Of a stretch of 64,000 nt of DNA, positions 9,025 to 17,664 are shown in pieces. The number at the start of each line of letters is the position of its first letter. The stretch's first letter is position 1. A program made the position numbers and the translations under genes. Where the stretch lies: assembly GCF_046197865.1 (NCBI RefSeq), contig NZ_CP166990.1, forward strand, positions 1 through 64,000. Direction: 5' to 3'. This DNA comes from JAHKLT01 sp046197865 (lineage in GTDB: Archaea; Methanobacteriota; Methanobacteria; Methanobacteriales; Methanobacteriaceae). The notes below the pieces were generated by a model, which saw nothing but the letters and a program-made list of their open reading frames with translations, was not told where the DNA came from and ran no database searches.

Positions 9025-10407
9025 ATGAATATTTTTGAAAAATCACAAGCTATTAAAAATCAAGAAATTAAAGCTAAAGACAATGTAGAAGGCTTTATAA
9101 ATACTATAAACAATACTAACAACTCAATTAATGCATTTTTAGAAATAAACAACGAAAATGCAATTAAAAAAGCAGAAGAAATTGATAAAAAAGCTCAAAA
9201 TAAAGAAAATTTAGGATCTCTTGCAGGTTTAGTTTTTGCAATTAAAGCAAATATCAATGTAGAAGATTTTATTATTTCTGCTGCTTCTAAAACACTTGAA
9301 AATTATCAAGGTAGCTATAATGCAACTGTTGTAGATAAAATCTTAAAAGAAGATGGAATCATTTTAGGAATTACAAATATGGATGAGTTTGCTGCTGGAA
9401 GTTCATCTGAAACCTCTTTTTATGGAGTAACTGATAATCCTGCAGCACCTGGTAGAATTCCTGGCGGTTCAAGTGGAGGGAGTGCTGCTGCAATAGCTGG
9501 TGATATGTGTGATATTAGTTTAGGTTCTGATACTGGTGGTTCTATTCGTAATCCTGCATCCCATTGTGGTGTTATGGGTTTTAAACCTAGTTATGGAGCA
9601 GTTTCAAGACAAGGCCTTATTGATTTATCAATGAGCTTAGATCAAATTGGTCCTTTAGCTACTGATGCAACAGGAATAGCTCTTACATTAGATACAATTG
9701 TAGCACATGATCCATCAGAGTGTACTAGTATTGATTATGATAAACCTAATTTTACAGAAATTGCACTAGAAGCTAAAACATCAGAAAATCCTTTTGAAGG
9801 AGTTAAAATTGGTATTTGTGATGAGTTTAAAAATGTTACAGATGATAAAATTAATAAAATCGTTGATAAAAAAATCAATGAATTATCTTCTTTAGGTGCA
9901 GAAATTAATGAATTCTGTTTTAACTATATTGACTTATGTTTACCTACTTATTATTTAATTAATTATGTTGAGTTCTTCTCAGCTACTAGAAAGTATGATG
10001 GTAGAAAATATGGCCATAAAATTGAAGATGTTTGTGGTGATGAGGTTTTAAGAAGAATTGACATGGGTTCATATATCTCACAAAGAGAATTCAGTGGTAA
10101 ATTCTATAAAGGAGCTTTAAAGGCAAGATCTTTAATTAAAAATGAGATTGATGAAATGTTAAAAGATACAGATCTTATTATGGGTCCTACTGTTCCTAAA
10201 TTACCTCATAAAATTGGTGAAAAATTAGATCCTATGGAAATGTATGCATACGATGTATTAACTGTAATAGCTAATTTATCAGGTATTCCTGCAGGATCTA
10301 TGAAAGCAGGTGAAGTAGATGATATCCCTGTTGGCCTTCAAATTCAAGCTAAATCATTTGAAGATCATAAGATTATAAAGGCCTTCTCAGCTATTGAAGA
10401 ATTATAA
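9025..10407 (+). CDS. gatA: Glu-tRNA(Gln) amidotransferase subunit A
   Basis: 460 residues, full length for GatA of GatCAB, which turns mischarged Glu-tRNA(Gln) or Asp-tRNA(Asn) into the amide form. The amidase signature is complete: K74 (AIKAN), S149 in GGSSGGS and S173 in TGGSIRNP, at the spacing of the Lys/cis-Ser/Ser triad. AGGTG precedes the ATG. GatB and GatC are not nearby. It is followed after 8 bp by the CobB/CobQ-like gene, so the two may be co-transcribed. Confidence 0.95.
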   Translation: MNIFEKSQAIKNQEIKAKDNVEGFINTINNTNNSINAFLEINNENAIKKAEEIDKKAQNKENLGSLAGLVFAIKANINVEDFIISAASKTLENYQGSYNATVVDKILKEDGIILGITNMDEFAAGSSSETSFYGVTDNPAAPGRIPGGSSGGSAAAIAGDMCDISLGSDTGGSIRNPASHCGVMGFKPSYGAVSRQGLIDLSMSLDQIGPLATDATGIALTLDTIVAHDPSECTSIDYDKPNFTEIALEAKTSENPFEGVKIGICDEFKNVTDDKINKIVDKKINELSSLGAEINEFCFNYIDLCLPTYYLINYVEFFSATRKYDGRKYGHKIEDVCGDEVLRRIDMGSYISQREFSGKFYKGALKARSLIKNEIDEMLKDTDLIMGPTVPKLPHKIGEKLDPMEMYAYDVLTVIANLSGIPAGSMKAGEVDDIPVGLQIQAKSFEDHKIIKAFSAIEEL

Positions 10408-10415
10408 GGTTTATA

Positions 10416-11906
10416 ATGAAAATTGGTATTACTTATATTAAAGGATCTCTTCCAGGTTTTGAAAATTTTGGTAATTTACCAACTGATATAGTAAATAATG
10501 AAGGATTAACTAATGGTATTAAAGCATCAAAAGAACTTGATGCACTAATTATTCCTGGTGGAACACTTTTAGAATCAGGAGATACATCAGAAAATCTTTT
10601 AAAAGAAATTAAACAAATAGCGAGTGATGGAAAACCAGTTATAGGAATATGTTCTGGTTTTCAACTTTTATCTAATTCAACTGATATTGGCCGCAACTCA
10701 CCACGACCTATAATAAAAGAAGGTTTAGGTCTTATTGATTTAGATTTTTCACCTCTTGTTAGTAGTGATAAAGTTGAAGCTATTTCAACTACAAACTCTT
10801 TTTTAACAAAAAAAGACCAAAAAGTTACAGGTTTTCACTCTCATACTTATGGTAAAGCAGATGGAAATGCAAAAGCCTTATTTTATTCTAAAATTAAAAG
10901 AATGAATTATAAAGATACTGACTATAATATCTTATCTGGAGCTATTGGAGATAATGAAAATGTTTTAGGTACTCTAATTCATAATATTTTAGATGAAAAT
11001 ACGGAGGTAGTTCAAAACTTTTTTAATTTTCTAGATTTAGATGATAATCAAATAAATGATATTTACTTAAAAAATAAAGAGTTTAAAAACAAACTTAATT
11101 ATGATTTAGGAATTAATTCTAATGTTAAAATTGAAAAACTCACCCAACCATTTTTAAAATTTAAAAATACTAAAAAAACATTAATGATTTTATCTACTGG
11201 TTCTGATTCTGGTAAAACTTTTATAACAACAGGCCTTGCTGGAGCATTAAGAAAAAGAGGTCTTAATGTAGGATTAATTAAAATCGGTCCAGATGTTAGA
11301 GATATTATTCCAGGATTATACTTAACTAAAGGTAAAATGGAAGATTTTTCATCTGTTAAAATTGGTCATATTGGTTGGATGGAAATTAATGAGATTATAA
11401 ATCAATTAAATAACTCTAATTATGATATTATTTTAATTGAAGGAGTTATGAGTGCTTTTACAGGACTTTTAAATGAAAAAATACCTTATTCTGGAGCAGA
11501 AATAGCTGCATCTTCTAATATTCCTGTAATCTTAACAACGGGTGTTAATAAAGGAGGAATAGAATCTGCAGCTATTGATTTAATAGCTCATAAAAAACTT
11601 TTAGATTCATTAAATATCAATACTAAAGCTATTTTATTAAATAAAGTTTATAGTAAAGAAATTTTAAATGAAATTACACCATATATTGAAAAAGAAACTA
11701 ATACTAAAGTATTGTCTATTGATAAAATAAAATTAGATAAAAGAGGAAATACTCCAGAAGTTGAAATTGACTATGATAAATTCTCTAGTTTAGCTTTAAA
11801 TACAATTGAAGATAACTTAAATATTGAGAAAATAGCTAATATGAGTGAAATTCCAAAATTTAATAGATACTTATCTTTTGATGAAATTAAAAAAATATTT
11901 AGGTGA
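10416..11906 (+). CDS. CobB/CobQ-like amidotransferase with inverted domain order
   Basis: 496 residues. The N-terminal half is a CobQ-type glutamine amidotransferase with C79 (GICSGFQLL), HSHTYGK near 141-147 and GTLIH with H189. The C-terminal half is a dethiobiotin-synthetase-like P-loop domain: Walker A STGSDSGKT at 260-268, then GPD and IEGVMSAFTG motifs. Classic CobB, CobQ and CfbB have the P-loop domain first, so this protein is permuted. It probably amidates a carboxylate with ATP and glutamine; the substrate is unknown. It sits between gatA and an uncharacterised gene. CfbB or a cobyric acid synthase role is possible but not shown. Confidence 0.75.
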   Translation: MKIGITYIKGSLPGFENFGNLPTDIVNNEGLTNGIKASKELDALIIPGGTLLESGDTSENLLKEIKQIASDGKPVIGICSGFQLLSNSTDIGRNSPRPIIKEGLGLIDLDFSPLVSSDKVEAISTTNSFLTKKDQKVTGFHSHTYGKADGNAKALFYSKIKRMNYKDTDYNILSGAIGDNENVLGTLIHNILDENTEVVQNFFNFLDLDDNQINDIYLKNKEFKNKLNYDLGINSNVKIEKLTQPFLKFKNTKKTLMILSTGSDSGKTFITTGLAGALRKRGLNVGLIKIGPDVRDIIPGLYLTKGKMEDFSSVKIGHIGWMEINEIINQLNNSNYDIILIEGVMSAFTGLLNEKIPYSGAEIAASSNIPVILTTGVNKGGIESAAIDLIAHKKLLDSLNINTKAILLNKVYSKEILNEITPYIEKETNTKVLSIDKIKLDKRGNTPEVEIDYDKFSSLALNTIEDNLNIEKIANMSEIPKFNRYLSFDEIKKIFR

Positions 11907-11910
11907 TAAT

Positions 11911-12348
11911 ATGGCACTTACAATGCGTCCAGAGAGAAATGTTAAGTTGACAAAACAAGATAGAAATAAAGTAGCTAAGAAGATTAAAAGAGGTTGGAAA
12001 TCTAAGGTGATGATTCCTGATTATAAACTTACAGATGATAATTCATTAACTATTCAATCTGATAAAATAAGAACTTCTATTAAAATTGTTAAAGTTTTAG
12101 ATGATTGTATTTTAATTGAAAAAGCTATTGATGGTAAGAAAAATATTAAAATTACATGGGATAGAATAGCTTTTATTCAAAATAGTCGTGATTTAAAAGA
12201 TGGTTTAAATATTTCAATTGTTGATGGAACTAATATTGAATTTTCAGTTTATTCTTCATTTAAAATTGATCAAACAAAAGATTATATAATTAATTATGTA
12301 AATCAAAAAAAATTAGATAATAATTCTAATCTTCAAATTCATAATTAA
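11911..12348 (+). CDS. Uncharacterised basic-N-terminus protein
   Basis: 145 residues, not recognised. The first 35 residues are basic (PERNVKLTKQDRNKVAKKIKRGWKSK). The rest alternates short hydrophobic strands such as IKIVKVLDDCILIEKA and ISIVDGTNIEFSVYSSF, suggesting a small beta-barrel or PH-like fold. It starts at the ATG at 11911, preceded by AGGTGAT that overlaps the stop of the upstream gene, so it is translationally linked to the CobB/CobQ-like gene. It converges with ribB, overlapping by 4 bp. No signal peptide or membrane helix. Confidence 0.7.
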   Translation: MALTMRPERNVKLTKQDRNKVAKKIKRGWKSKVMIPDYKLTDDNSLTIQSDKIRTSIKIVKVLDDCILIEKAIDGKKNIKITWDRIAFIQNSRDLKDGLNISIVDGTNIEFSVYSSFKIDQTKDYIINYVNQKKLDNNSNLQIHN

Positions 12349-13013
12349 TCTTTTAAATATTCATCAATTATATCTTGACCTTTAATAAATACTAAATCAT
12401 GTTCATTAGCATATTTTTTAGCATCAGCTACTGAACGAGCATTTCCAGTTGCACCATCCATCATTTCACATACAACACAAACTGGTGTAACATCAGCTAA
12501 TTTACATAATGCAAGTGCTATTTCAGTATGGCCTTGTCTATTTTTAACTAAACCTTCACTTCCTCTAAGTAGTGATACATGACCAGGAGATCTAAATTCT
12601 TTACCAAAATCATTAAATCTTTTATCAGCACATAATTCAGCCAGTTTACTTATGGTCATAGCTCTATCATTATCAGTTATTCCTGTAAATGTTTTCCTGT
12701 GATTTGCCCATACAGAAAATGAACTTCTCTCATCATATGGAATATCGTTTGGTGCAAGTTTATCTAAAACAGGGTATTTATCTGATGCTGCATTCATAAT
12801 ATCATTCATAAATGGTAAACCTAAATTATCGCAAAATTCAGGATCTATACAATTACAGATTAAACCACCTGCATCTATTCTCATTTGTGCAACTTCTTTA
12901 TTTGTAACAAACTCAGAAGCTATTACCATATCTGTTTCTCCTTCACGATCATCATCATCATAAATTAAAACAAATTTACCATTTTTTATTGCATCAATTG
13001 CATCATTTAACAC
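12345..13013 (-). CDS. ribB: 3,4-dihydroxy-2-butanone 4-phosphate synthase
   Basis: 222 residues. It converts ribulose 5-phosphate to the four-carbon riboflavin precursor and formate. The metal and substrate motif DDDDREGETDMV is near residues 20-31, SLLRGSEGLVKNRQGHTE near 150, and HRKTFTGITDNDRA near 105. Stand-alone form without a GTP cyclohydrolase II domain, as usual in archaea. Its ATG is one base past the ribK stop, so the two form an operon for flavin supply. Confidence 0.95.
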   Translation of the reverse strand: MLNDAIDAIKNGKFVLIYDDDDREGETDMVIASEFVTNKEVAQMRIDAGGLICNCIDPEFCDNLGLPFMNDIMNAASDKYPVLDKLAPNDIPYDERSSFSVWANHRKTFTGITDNDRAMTISKLAELCADKRFNDFGKEFRSPGHVSLLRGSEGLVKNRQGHTEIALALCKLADVTPVCVVCEMMDGATGNARSVADAKKYANEHDLVFIKGQDIIDEYLKD

Positions 13014-13014
13014 A

Positions 13015-13398
13015 TTACCACTCCTTAAATTTTAAATTAACTTTATCATTATCTTTTAAATTTAATTTTTCTCTTAGTTTTTCTTTTGAAATAAATTCTA
13101 AATAGTTTGTATCATGACTGGTTTTCTCTGGAAATACAATAGCCCCATTAATTTCATTATTTAATATAGCTTTAATGTATTTAACTCCTCCAAAATTATC
13201 TTCACCTTTAATTTTACTTTTACAGCTGTCTTTAATATTATTTATTTCATCTATATATTCATCAGGCACTATAATGTTTAATGTTCCGGGATATGCCTTA
13301 AAATCTAATTTTTCCTTAAACTTTAAACTATAAAATTCTTGTGATAAAAATTCTCTACCTCTTCCATATCCCGTTGTTACAATACCATCAATTTCCAT
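13015..13398 (-). CDS. ribK: CTP-dependent riboflavin kinase
   Basis: 127 residues, the archaeal RibK family that phosphorylates riboflavin to FMN using CTP. Typical features are the GxV(T/S)TGYGRGREFLS start, the FKAYPGTLNI region and the nucleotide-binding FGGVKYIKAI stretch. GAAGGT precedes the ATG. It is the first gene of a tight ribK-ribB pair. Confidence 0.93.
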   Translation of the reverse strand: MEIDGIVTTGYGRGREFLSQEFYSLKFKEKLDFKAYPGTLNIIVPDEYIDEINNIKDSCKSKIKGEDNFGGVKYIKAILNNEINGAIVFPEKTSHDTNYLEFISKEKLREKLNLKDNDKVNLKFKEW

Positions 13399-13479
13399 TA
13401 ATATACCTTCAAATATTTTACATTCATAATTATTAACTATTAAAATAATTTAATAAAAATCAAATTTAAACAAACTTAA

Positions 13480-15141
13480 CTATTTAATAGATAAGTTTAC
13501 AGTAGAAAATATAGGTCCTCTTATATCAAGAATCTTATTTTCATTATTAATATAATTCATAGCTATTTTATCAACTTTTAAATTTACATCAGATAAAGAT
13601 CTAGCTATTGTAGTTCTAAATTCAATATCCGTTTCTCCTGCTAAAACTGCTTCTTCTACTTTATATGCAATTAAAGCAGCTAATGGTTCATAAAATTTAA
13701 TTTTTGTTGAAATACCTTTATCAATAGCTTTAAACAATAATGGATCATTTTCTCCATTTTTATATTTCTCTTCTAAAACATCATTATCTTCTTTTGATAT
13801 TATTTTAATATCTTCTCCAACAAATGATTGTGGAATTCCTAAAATATTACCATTATAGATAAAAATTTCATTTGAATAAGCAGGTCCTAAAAGATTAGTA
13901 TCATCTTCCTTTTCAACTGCATTTAAACTAATATCATGATTTAAAAAGTCTCCTTCATAAATTTTAAATTCACATGGAGATTTTACTTCAGCTTTATCTT
14001 CCCAAATGCTCTTAATATTATTCATTAAACAAACACCTTCAGAAGTTACAGGATAATAATTATAATCAATCATTGTAGCCATTTGCCTATCAGTTAAACT
14101 CAAACCATTATAAATTTGAGGATAAACCATTTTCCGAATATCATTATATCCATTTAAAACCATAGCTATTCTCTCAACACCACAACCAAGATTCATAACC
14201 TCTTGATCTATTCCATATTTAGATAATGCTATTGGTGAATAAAGACCAAAAGTAGCTATTTCTACCCATTCTTTTAATTTTGGATGATATCCATATACTT
14301 CAGTTTGAGTATCAGGAATATAATACTTGGATTTCTTCTCATCTGGGATGAATTTAAACTTTGAAAAACCAAAATACTCTAAAAGAGCCTCAGCTGTAGC
14401 CATACCAGTATCTAGAGATACTTCATCATCAGCTATTACACAGGATGCAGAGTGATATGTCATAAGATGGCTAGAATCTTCTTTTTGCTCTCTTCTAAAA
14501 CATCTATCAATTGAAAATGACTTAATAGGTAGCTTAGAATTTTTACTCATTTCACCTAAACTTATAAACCAACCAGAAGTCATATGAGAACGTAATGTGT
14601 TTTTTTGAGCTTGTGGTTCTAATTCATATAGCTCTTTAAAGACACGTTCTAATACTTTAAGACCTAACTCATTTGTAACATCTAATGCATTAGCTACTTC
14701 TAATACTAGATCATCTCCATCAAGTTCTCCTTTTTTATAAGATCTAAAAACTGATTTTAAATTTTCAATTTTATCTTCATCTAATGAGACACCTAAATTT
14801 TCAATTTCTTCAATTTTATCTATTCCAATGCCAATATCTGGTCTTGGCAGACCTGCTAAGTAGAAACATCTATCAAGTACAGCAGGTGCTTCTTTTCCAA
14901 ACTGTTTATGAACATGAGACTCTTCAATAAATACAGGGTTTACAACTTCATTAAAACCTAATCTTAAATATATTTCCCTTAAATTTTGTAATGTTTCATA
15001 TAAAACATGTGATTGTCCAACATCATATTTAAGCTTAGGATAGCTATAATCAGGATGAGGTTTTTGAATTAAACTTTTAGATTCAATCCATGCTTGCTCA
15101 AAATCTTTTTTAGCTAATTTTATAATTTTTTTCTTATCCAA
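13480..15141 (-). CDS. sepS: O-phosphoseryl-tRNA(Cys) synthetase
   Basis: 553 residues, class II synthetase that charges tRNA(Cys) with O-phosphoserine, the first step of the indirect cysteine pathway of methanogens; SepCysS then makes Cys-tRNA. Characteristic parts are GFNEVVNPVFIEESHVHKQ near 63-81, LRSHMTSGWF, the CFRREQ motif 2 region and GCGVERIAM (motif 3). It starts with TTG after a GTGAT ribosome site; no better start exists. It stands alone on the minus strand between ribK and the lipoprotein gene. Confidence 0.93.
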   Translation of the reverse strand: MDKKKIIKLAKKDFEQAWIESKSLIQKPHPDYSYPKLKYDVGQSHVLYETLQNLREIYLRLGFNEVVNPVFIEESHVHKQFGKEAPAVLDRCFYLAGLPRPDIGIGIDKIEEIENLGVSLDEDKIENLKSVFRSYKKGELDGDDLVLEVANALDVTNELGLKVLERVFKELYELEPQAQKNTLRSHMTSGWFISLGEMSKNSKLPIKSFSIDRCFRREQKEDSSHLMTYHSASCVIADDEVSLDTGMATAEALLEYFGFSKFKFIPDEKKSKYYIPDTQTEVYGYHPKLKEWVEIATFGLYSPIALSKYGIDQEVMNLGCGVERIAMVLNGYNDIRKMVYPQIYNGLSLTDRQMATMIDYNYYPVTSEGVCLMNNIKSIWEDKAEVKSPCEFKIYEGDFLNHDISLNAVEKEDDTNLLGPAYSNEIFIYNGNILGIPQSFVGEDIKIISKEDNDVLEEKYKNGENDPLLFKAIDKGISTKIKFYEPLAALIAYKVEEAVLAGETDIEFRTTIARSLSDVNLKVDKIAMNYINNENKILDIRGPIFSTVNLSIK

Positions 15142-15270
15142 AAATCACAGCCACCTTAAAAATTTAACTATTTATTATTATATTGTTTATGTTTAATAAA
15201 ATTAATTTATTTATTTAAAAAAAGACTTATAAAATATTTAAAAAAAAGAAAAAAAAGTTATATTTAAAAA

Positions 15271-15848
15271 TTAATATGTTCCCCATTCGCCTAAGAATAA
15301 GCCTCCTCCAAATCCATAAGATTTTAACTCTTCTTTAAGTTCAGTCTTATCTTTTAAAAATTCTTCAATCTTATCAACTGCTTGTTTAACATTTGTTTCA
15401 TATTCCTTATAATCATTTTTATATTTATTTTCTATTGTAGTTAACTCATCAAGGGTTATTTCCTTATTATTGTATTTTTGTTGAGCTTCATACATATTCA
15501 ATGCACTTTTTTCTTCTTTTATTGCAATATTAGTTAAATTTATAGCTAAATTTAAATATTCTTTAATTGTTTCATTTTCAGTATTAGCTAAAGCATCATT
15601 CAATGAAGAAAGCATCTTCTCATCAGTTGCAATAATTTCTTTAGTTAAATTAACTTTCTTATTAATTCCTGCTTCTGATAAATCACTATTAATTTCATTT
15701 AATTCATATCCAAGATCAGCTGATTCTAAATGCATATTACCTGCTTCTGTCATATGACTTGCAAATTGTCTTCATCTATACAACCACTAACAAAAACAGT
15801 TGCAAGGATTAAAATAGCTATTAACCCAATAATTTTAAAATTTTTCAT
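15271..15848 (-). pseudogene. Small lipoprotein gene broken by a frameshift
   Basis: An ATG at 15848 with a good GGAG site begins a lipoprotein signal peptide (MKNFKIIGLIAILILATVFVSGC) and continues to residue 32, where it meets a stop at 15750-15752. The following 160-codon frame (from 15753) encodes a Lys/Glu-rich helical domain and has no ribosome site of its own. Restoring one base near 15767 gives a continuous lipoprotein of about 190 residues. It is either a true one-base deletion or a sequencing error. The mature part looks like an extracellular helical bundle of unknown role. Confidence 0.75.
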
Positions 15849-15984
15849 GATTATCTCCTCTAAAAATTATTATTATAAACAATATTTATATACTTTATTA
15901 AAATGATTAGCAAATCATAATTATGCATGAATAAAGTAAAAAATTATTAAAACTTAAATTCAAAAAAAGACATAGTTTATATTA

Positions 15985-16761
15985 ATGAAATTTTTAAGAT
16001 TTAAACACAATAATGAAGTAAAAGTAGGATATTTATCAGGCCTTATAATTACAGAACTTGATTGTAATGATATAATTTCTTTATTTGATAAAACTCAAGA
16101 AGAAATTAAAGCCTTATCAAAAGATAAATATAATTTAAAAAATATTGAGTTTTTAACTCCAACAGATCCTAGTAAAATCATATGTGTTGGCCTTAACTAC
16201 ACGGATCATGCAGATGAACTTGAAATGGATTTACCAAAAGAACCAATAATATTTTTAAAACCACCAAGTTCAGTAATTGCTCGTGATGAAGATATAGTTT
16301 ATCCAGAAATTTCCTATGAACTAGATTATGAAGGAGAATTAGCTATTGTTATTGGAGAACAGTGTCGTAATGTTAGTGTTGATTCTGCAGAATGTTATAT
16401 TTTAGGTTATACTATTTTAAATGATGTCACAGCTCGTGATATTCAAAGAAAAGATGGACAATGGACAAGAGCTAAAAGTTTTGATACTTTTGCACCTATA
16501 GGACCTGTAGTTGAAACAAATTTTGATTTTGATAATGTAATTTTAACTAAAGTCAATGGTGTTATTAGACAAGATTCAAATGTTAATAAAATGATCTTCT
16601 CACCTTATGAAATTTTAAGTTTTATATCACAAGTTATGACTTTAAATCCTGGTGATATAATAGCTACTGGAACACCTTCTGGTGTAGGACAATTAGAAAT
16701 AGGAGATAAAGTAGAAGTTTTCATTGAAGGAATTGGAATATTAAAGAATAATGTTGCTTAA
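15985..16761 (+). CDS. Fumarylacetoacetate hydrolase family protein
   Basis: 258 residues of the FAH superfamily, which hydrolyses or decarboxylates beta-diketo and related acids with a bound divalent metal. Family motifs include KIICVGLNYTDHADEL, EPIIFLKPPSSVI, DYEGELAIVIG (metal-binding Glu and neighbours) and GDIIATGTPSGVG near the C-terminus. The substrate in methanogens is not known from sequence. No obvious Shine-Dalgarno precedes the ATG. It is followed by about 900 bp without protein genes. Confidence 0.85.
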   Translation: MKFLRFKHNNEVKVGYLSGLIITELDCNDIISLFDKTQEEIKALSKDKYNLKNIEFLTPTDPSKIICVGLNYTDHADELEMDLPKEPIIFLKPPSSVIARDEDIVYPEISYELDYEGELAIVIGEQCRNVSVDSAECYILGYTILNDVTARDIQRKDGQWTRAKSFDTFAPIGPVVETNFDFDNVILTKVNGVIRQDSNVNKMIFSPYEILSFISQVMTLNPGDIIATGTPSGVGQLEIGDKVEVFIEGIGILKNNVA

Positions 16762-16822
16762 TTGTAGCTATTCTTTAAAATTTAGGTCAAAATAGAAAAT
16801 TGCAGTCATTTACAACAATTAA

Positions 16823-16830
16823 TTTATATA
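16823..16830 (+). promoter_or_regulatory. TATA box before small RNA candidate 1
   Basis: TTTATATA, the archaeal box-A consensus, lies 32 bases before the first hairpin of candidate 1. With usual spacing, transcription would begin near 16850-16855, at the foot of that hairpin. Confidence 0.5.
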
Positions 16831-16849
16831 CTAGTAATTTACACATTTT

Positions 16850-16947
16850 ATATTGTAAGAGTTAATTTCTTACTTACCTATTCGAGTTGTTTGAGTATTT
16901 CTAATAATAATTTTACAATACTCCTGGAGTTCCTTCAAGTTTTTTTT
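16850..16947 (+). ncRNA. Small structured RNA candidate 1
   Basis: No protein gene fits here. About 98 nt with hairpin I at 16855-16873 (GTAAGA/TCTTAC), hairpin II with stems 16893-16899 and 16917-16923 (GAGTATT/AATACTC), and eight Ts at 16940-16947 as a likely terminator. A TATA box lies just upstream. The same layout occurs at 17292-17412, with shared stretches CTTACTTA, AGTATTTC and TTTTACNATACT, and base changes that keep both stems paired. I infer a homologous pair of small RNA genes. The function and exact ends are unknown, and the strand is inferred from the TATA box and T-run. Confidence 0.45.
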
Positions 16948-17073
16948 GTCAAATAAGATAAAACATGAAAAATTCAAAAATTAATAATTCATTATTTATA
17001 ATGAATATAATGATTAAAATATCTTTATTTTAAAATAAAATAATTTAATCATAAAATTAAACGAAATTATTAA

Positions 17074-17142
17074 TTGAAAGTTAAAATTAAGATTTTATAA
17101 ATATGAATTTCATAATCTAAATTAACTTTTGATATTTTTTTT
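17074..17142 (+). other. Long hairpin followed by eight Ts
   Basis: TTGAAAGTTAA near 17074-17084 pairs with TTAACTTTTGA near 17122-17132, and inner segments AAGATT and AATCTA also pair. Eight Ts follow at 17135-17142. It could be a terminator or a third short RNA; it is not similar in sequence to the two flanking candidates, and I see no clear TATA box before it. Confidence 0.35.
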
Positions 17143-17205
17143 AAAATTATTAAATAATTCTCAATAGCTTTAATTTTATAATAATTTAATCACTTTAAAA
17201 ATAAA

Positions 17206-17233
17206 ATGAGGATAATTGTATTATTATCCTCAT
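17206..17233. repeat. Perfect 11-bp inverted repeat
   Basis: ATGAGGATAAT and ATTATCCTCAT flank a 6-base loop. There is no T-run after it, so it is not an obvious terminator. It lies about 35 bases before the TATA box of small RNA candidate 2 and might be an operator for it. Confidence 0.4.
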
Positions 17234-17266
17234 AAATTATTATGGAATAGGTGGTAATTAATAAAA

Positions 17267-17274
17267 TTTATATA
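17267..17274 (+). promoter_or_regulatory. TATA box before small RNA candidate 2
   Basis: TTTATATA, identical to the box before candidate 1. Its centre is about 22-26 bases before 17292-17296, where the closing stem of candidate 2 begins. Confidence 0.5.
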
Positions 17275-17291
17275 TTAGAAAATATATAATA

Positions 17292-17412
17292 TAGTTTAAA
17301 TTAGATTGTAAGGAGTTTCCTCCTTACTTAATCTATAAGAGAATTTTAAGTATTTCAATTGCTATTTTTACTATACTTAAAATCTCTTTTAAACTACTTC
17401 TATTAATTTTTT
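17292..17412 (+). ncRNA. Small structured RNA candidate 2, three-way junction
   Basis: About 121 nt. A closing stem (TAGTTTAA at 17292-17299 with TTAAACTA at 17389-17396) encloses two strong hairpins. One is TAGATT-GTAAGGAG/CTCCTTAC-AATCTA with a TTTC loop and a TT bulge (17302-17335). The other is AAGAGA-TTTTAAGTAT/ATACTTAAAA-TCTCTT with a one-base bulge and 19-nt loop (17337-17388). Six Ts at 17407-17412 end it. It is homologous to candidate 1. The reverse strand carries a GGAGGTG site and a 24-codon frame with no standard start, so a minus-strand micropeptide is the main alternative. Confidence 0.45.
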
Positions 17413-17664
17413 CACCTCCATAATTTTATGGCAACTTATTACAGTCACCATACTTAATGTACTATTTTTTAAATATATAAAATTTTTCTATTTTTCTAAA
17501 CATAATTTAATATTTTTTTGATATAATTAAAAAATTTACATAATATAATAAAATTATAGCAATTTTATATAATTTACTTCAAATAGGAATATAAATTTAA
17601 AATAATTAATTTTCATGAAAAATATTAATTAATTGTATTAACAAATACTACTATGAGGTTAATA

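Noticed and set aside
16762..17652. SRP RNA, RNase P RNA or a tRNA in the large gap
   Set aside because: Too AT-rich and without the conserved cores of those RNAs; only the hairpin elements reported above are visible.
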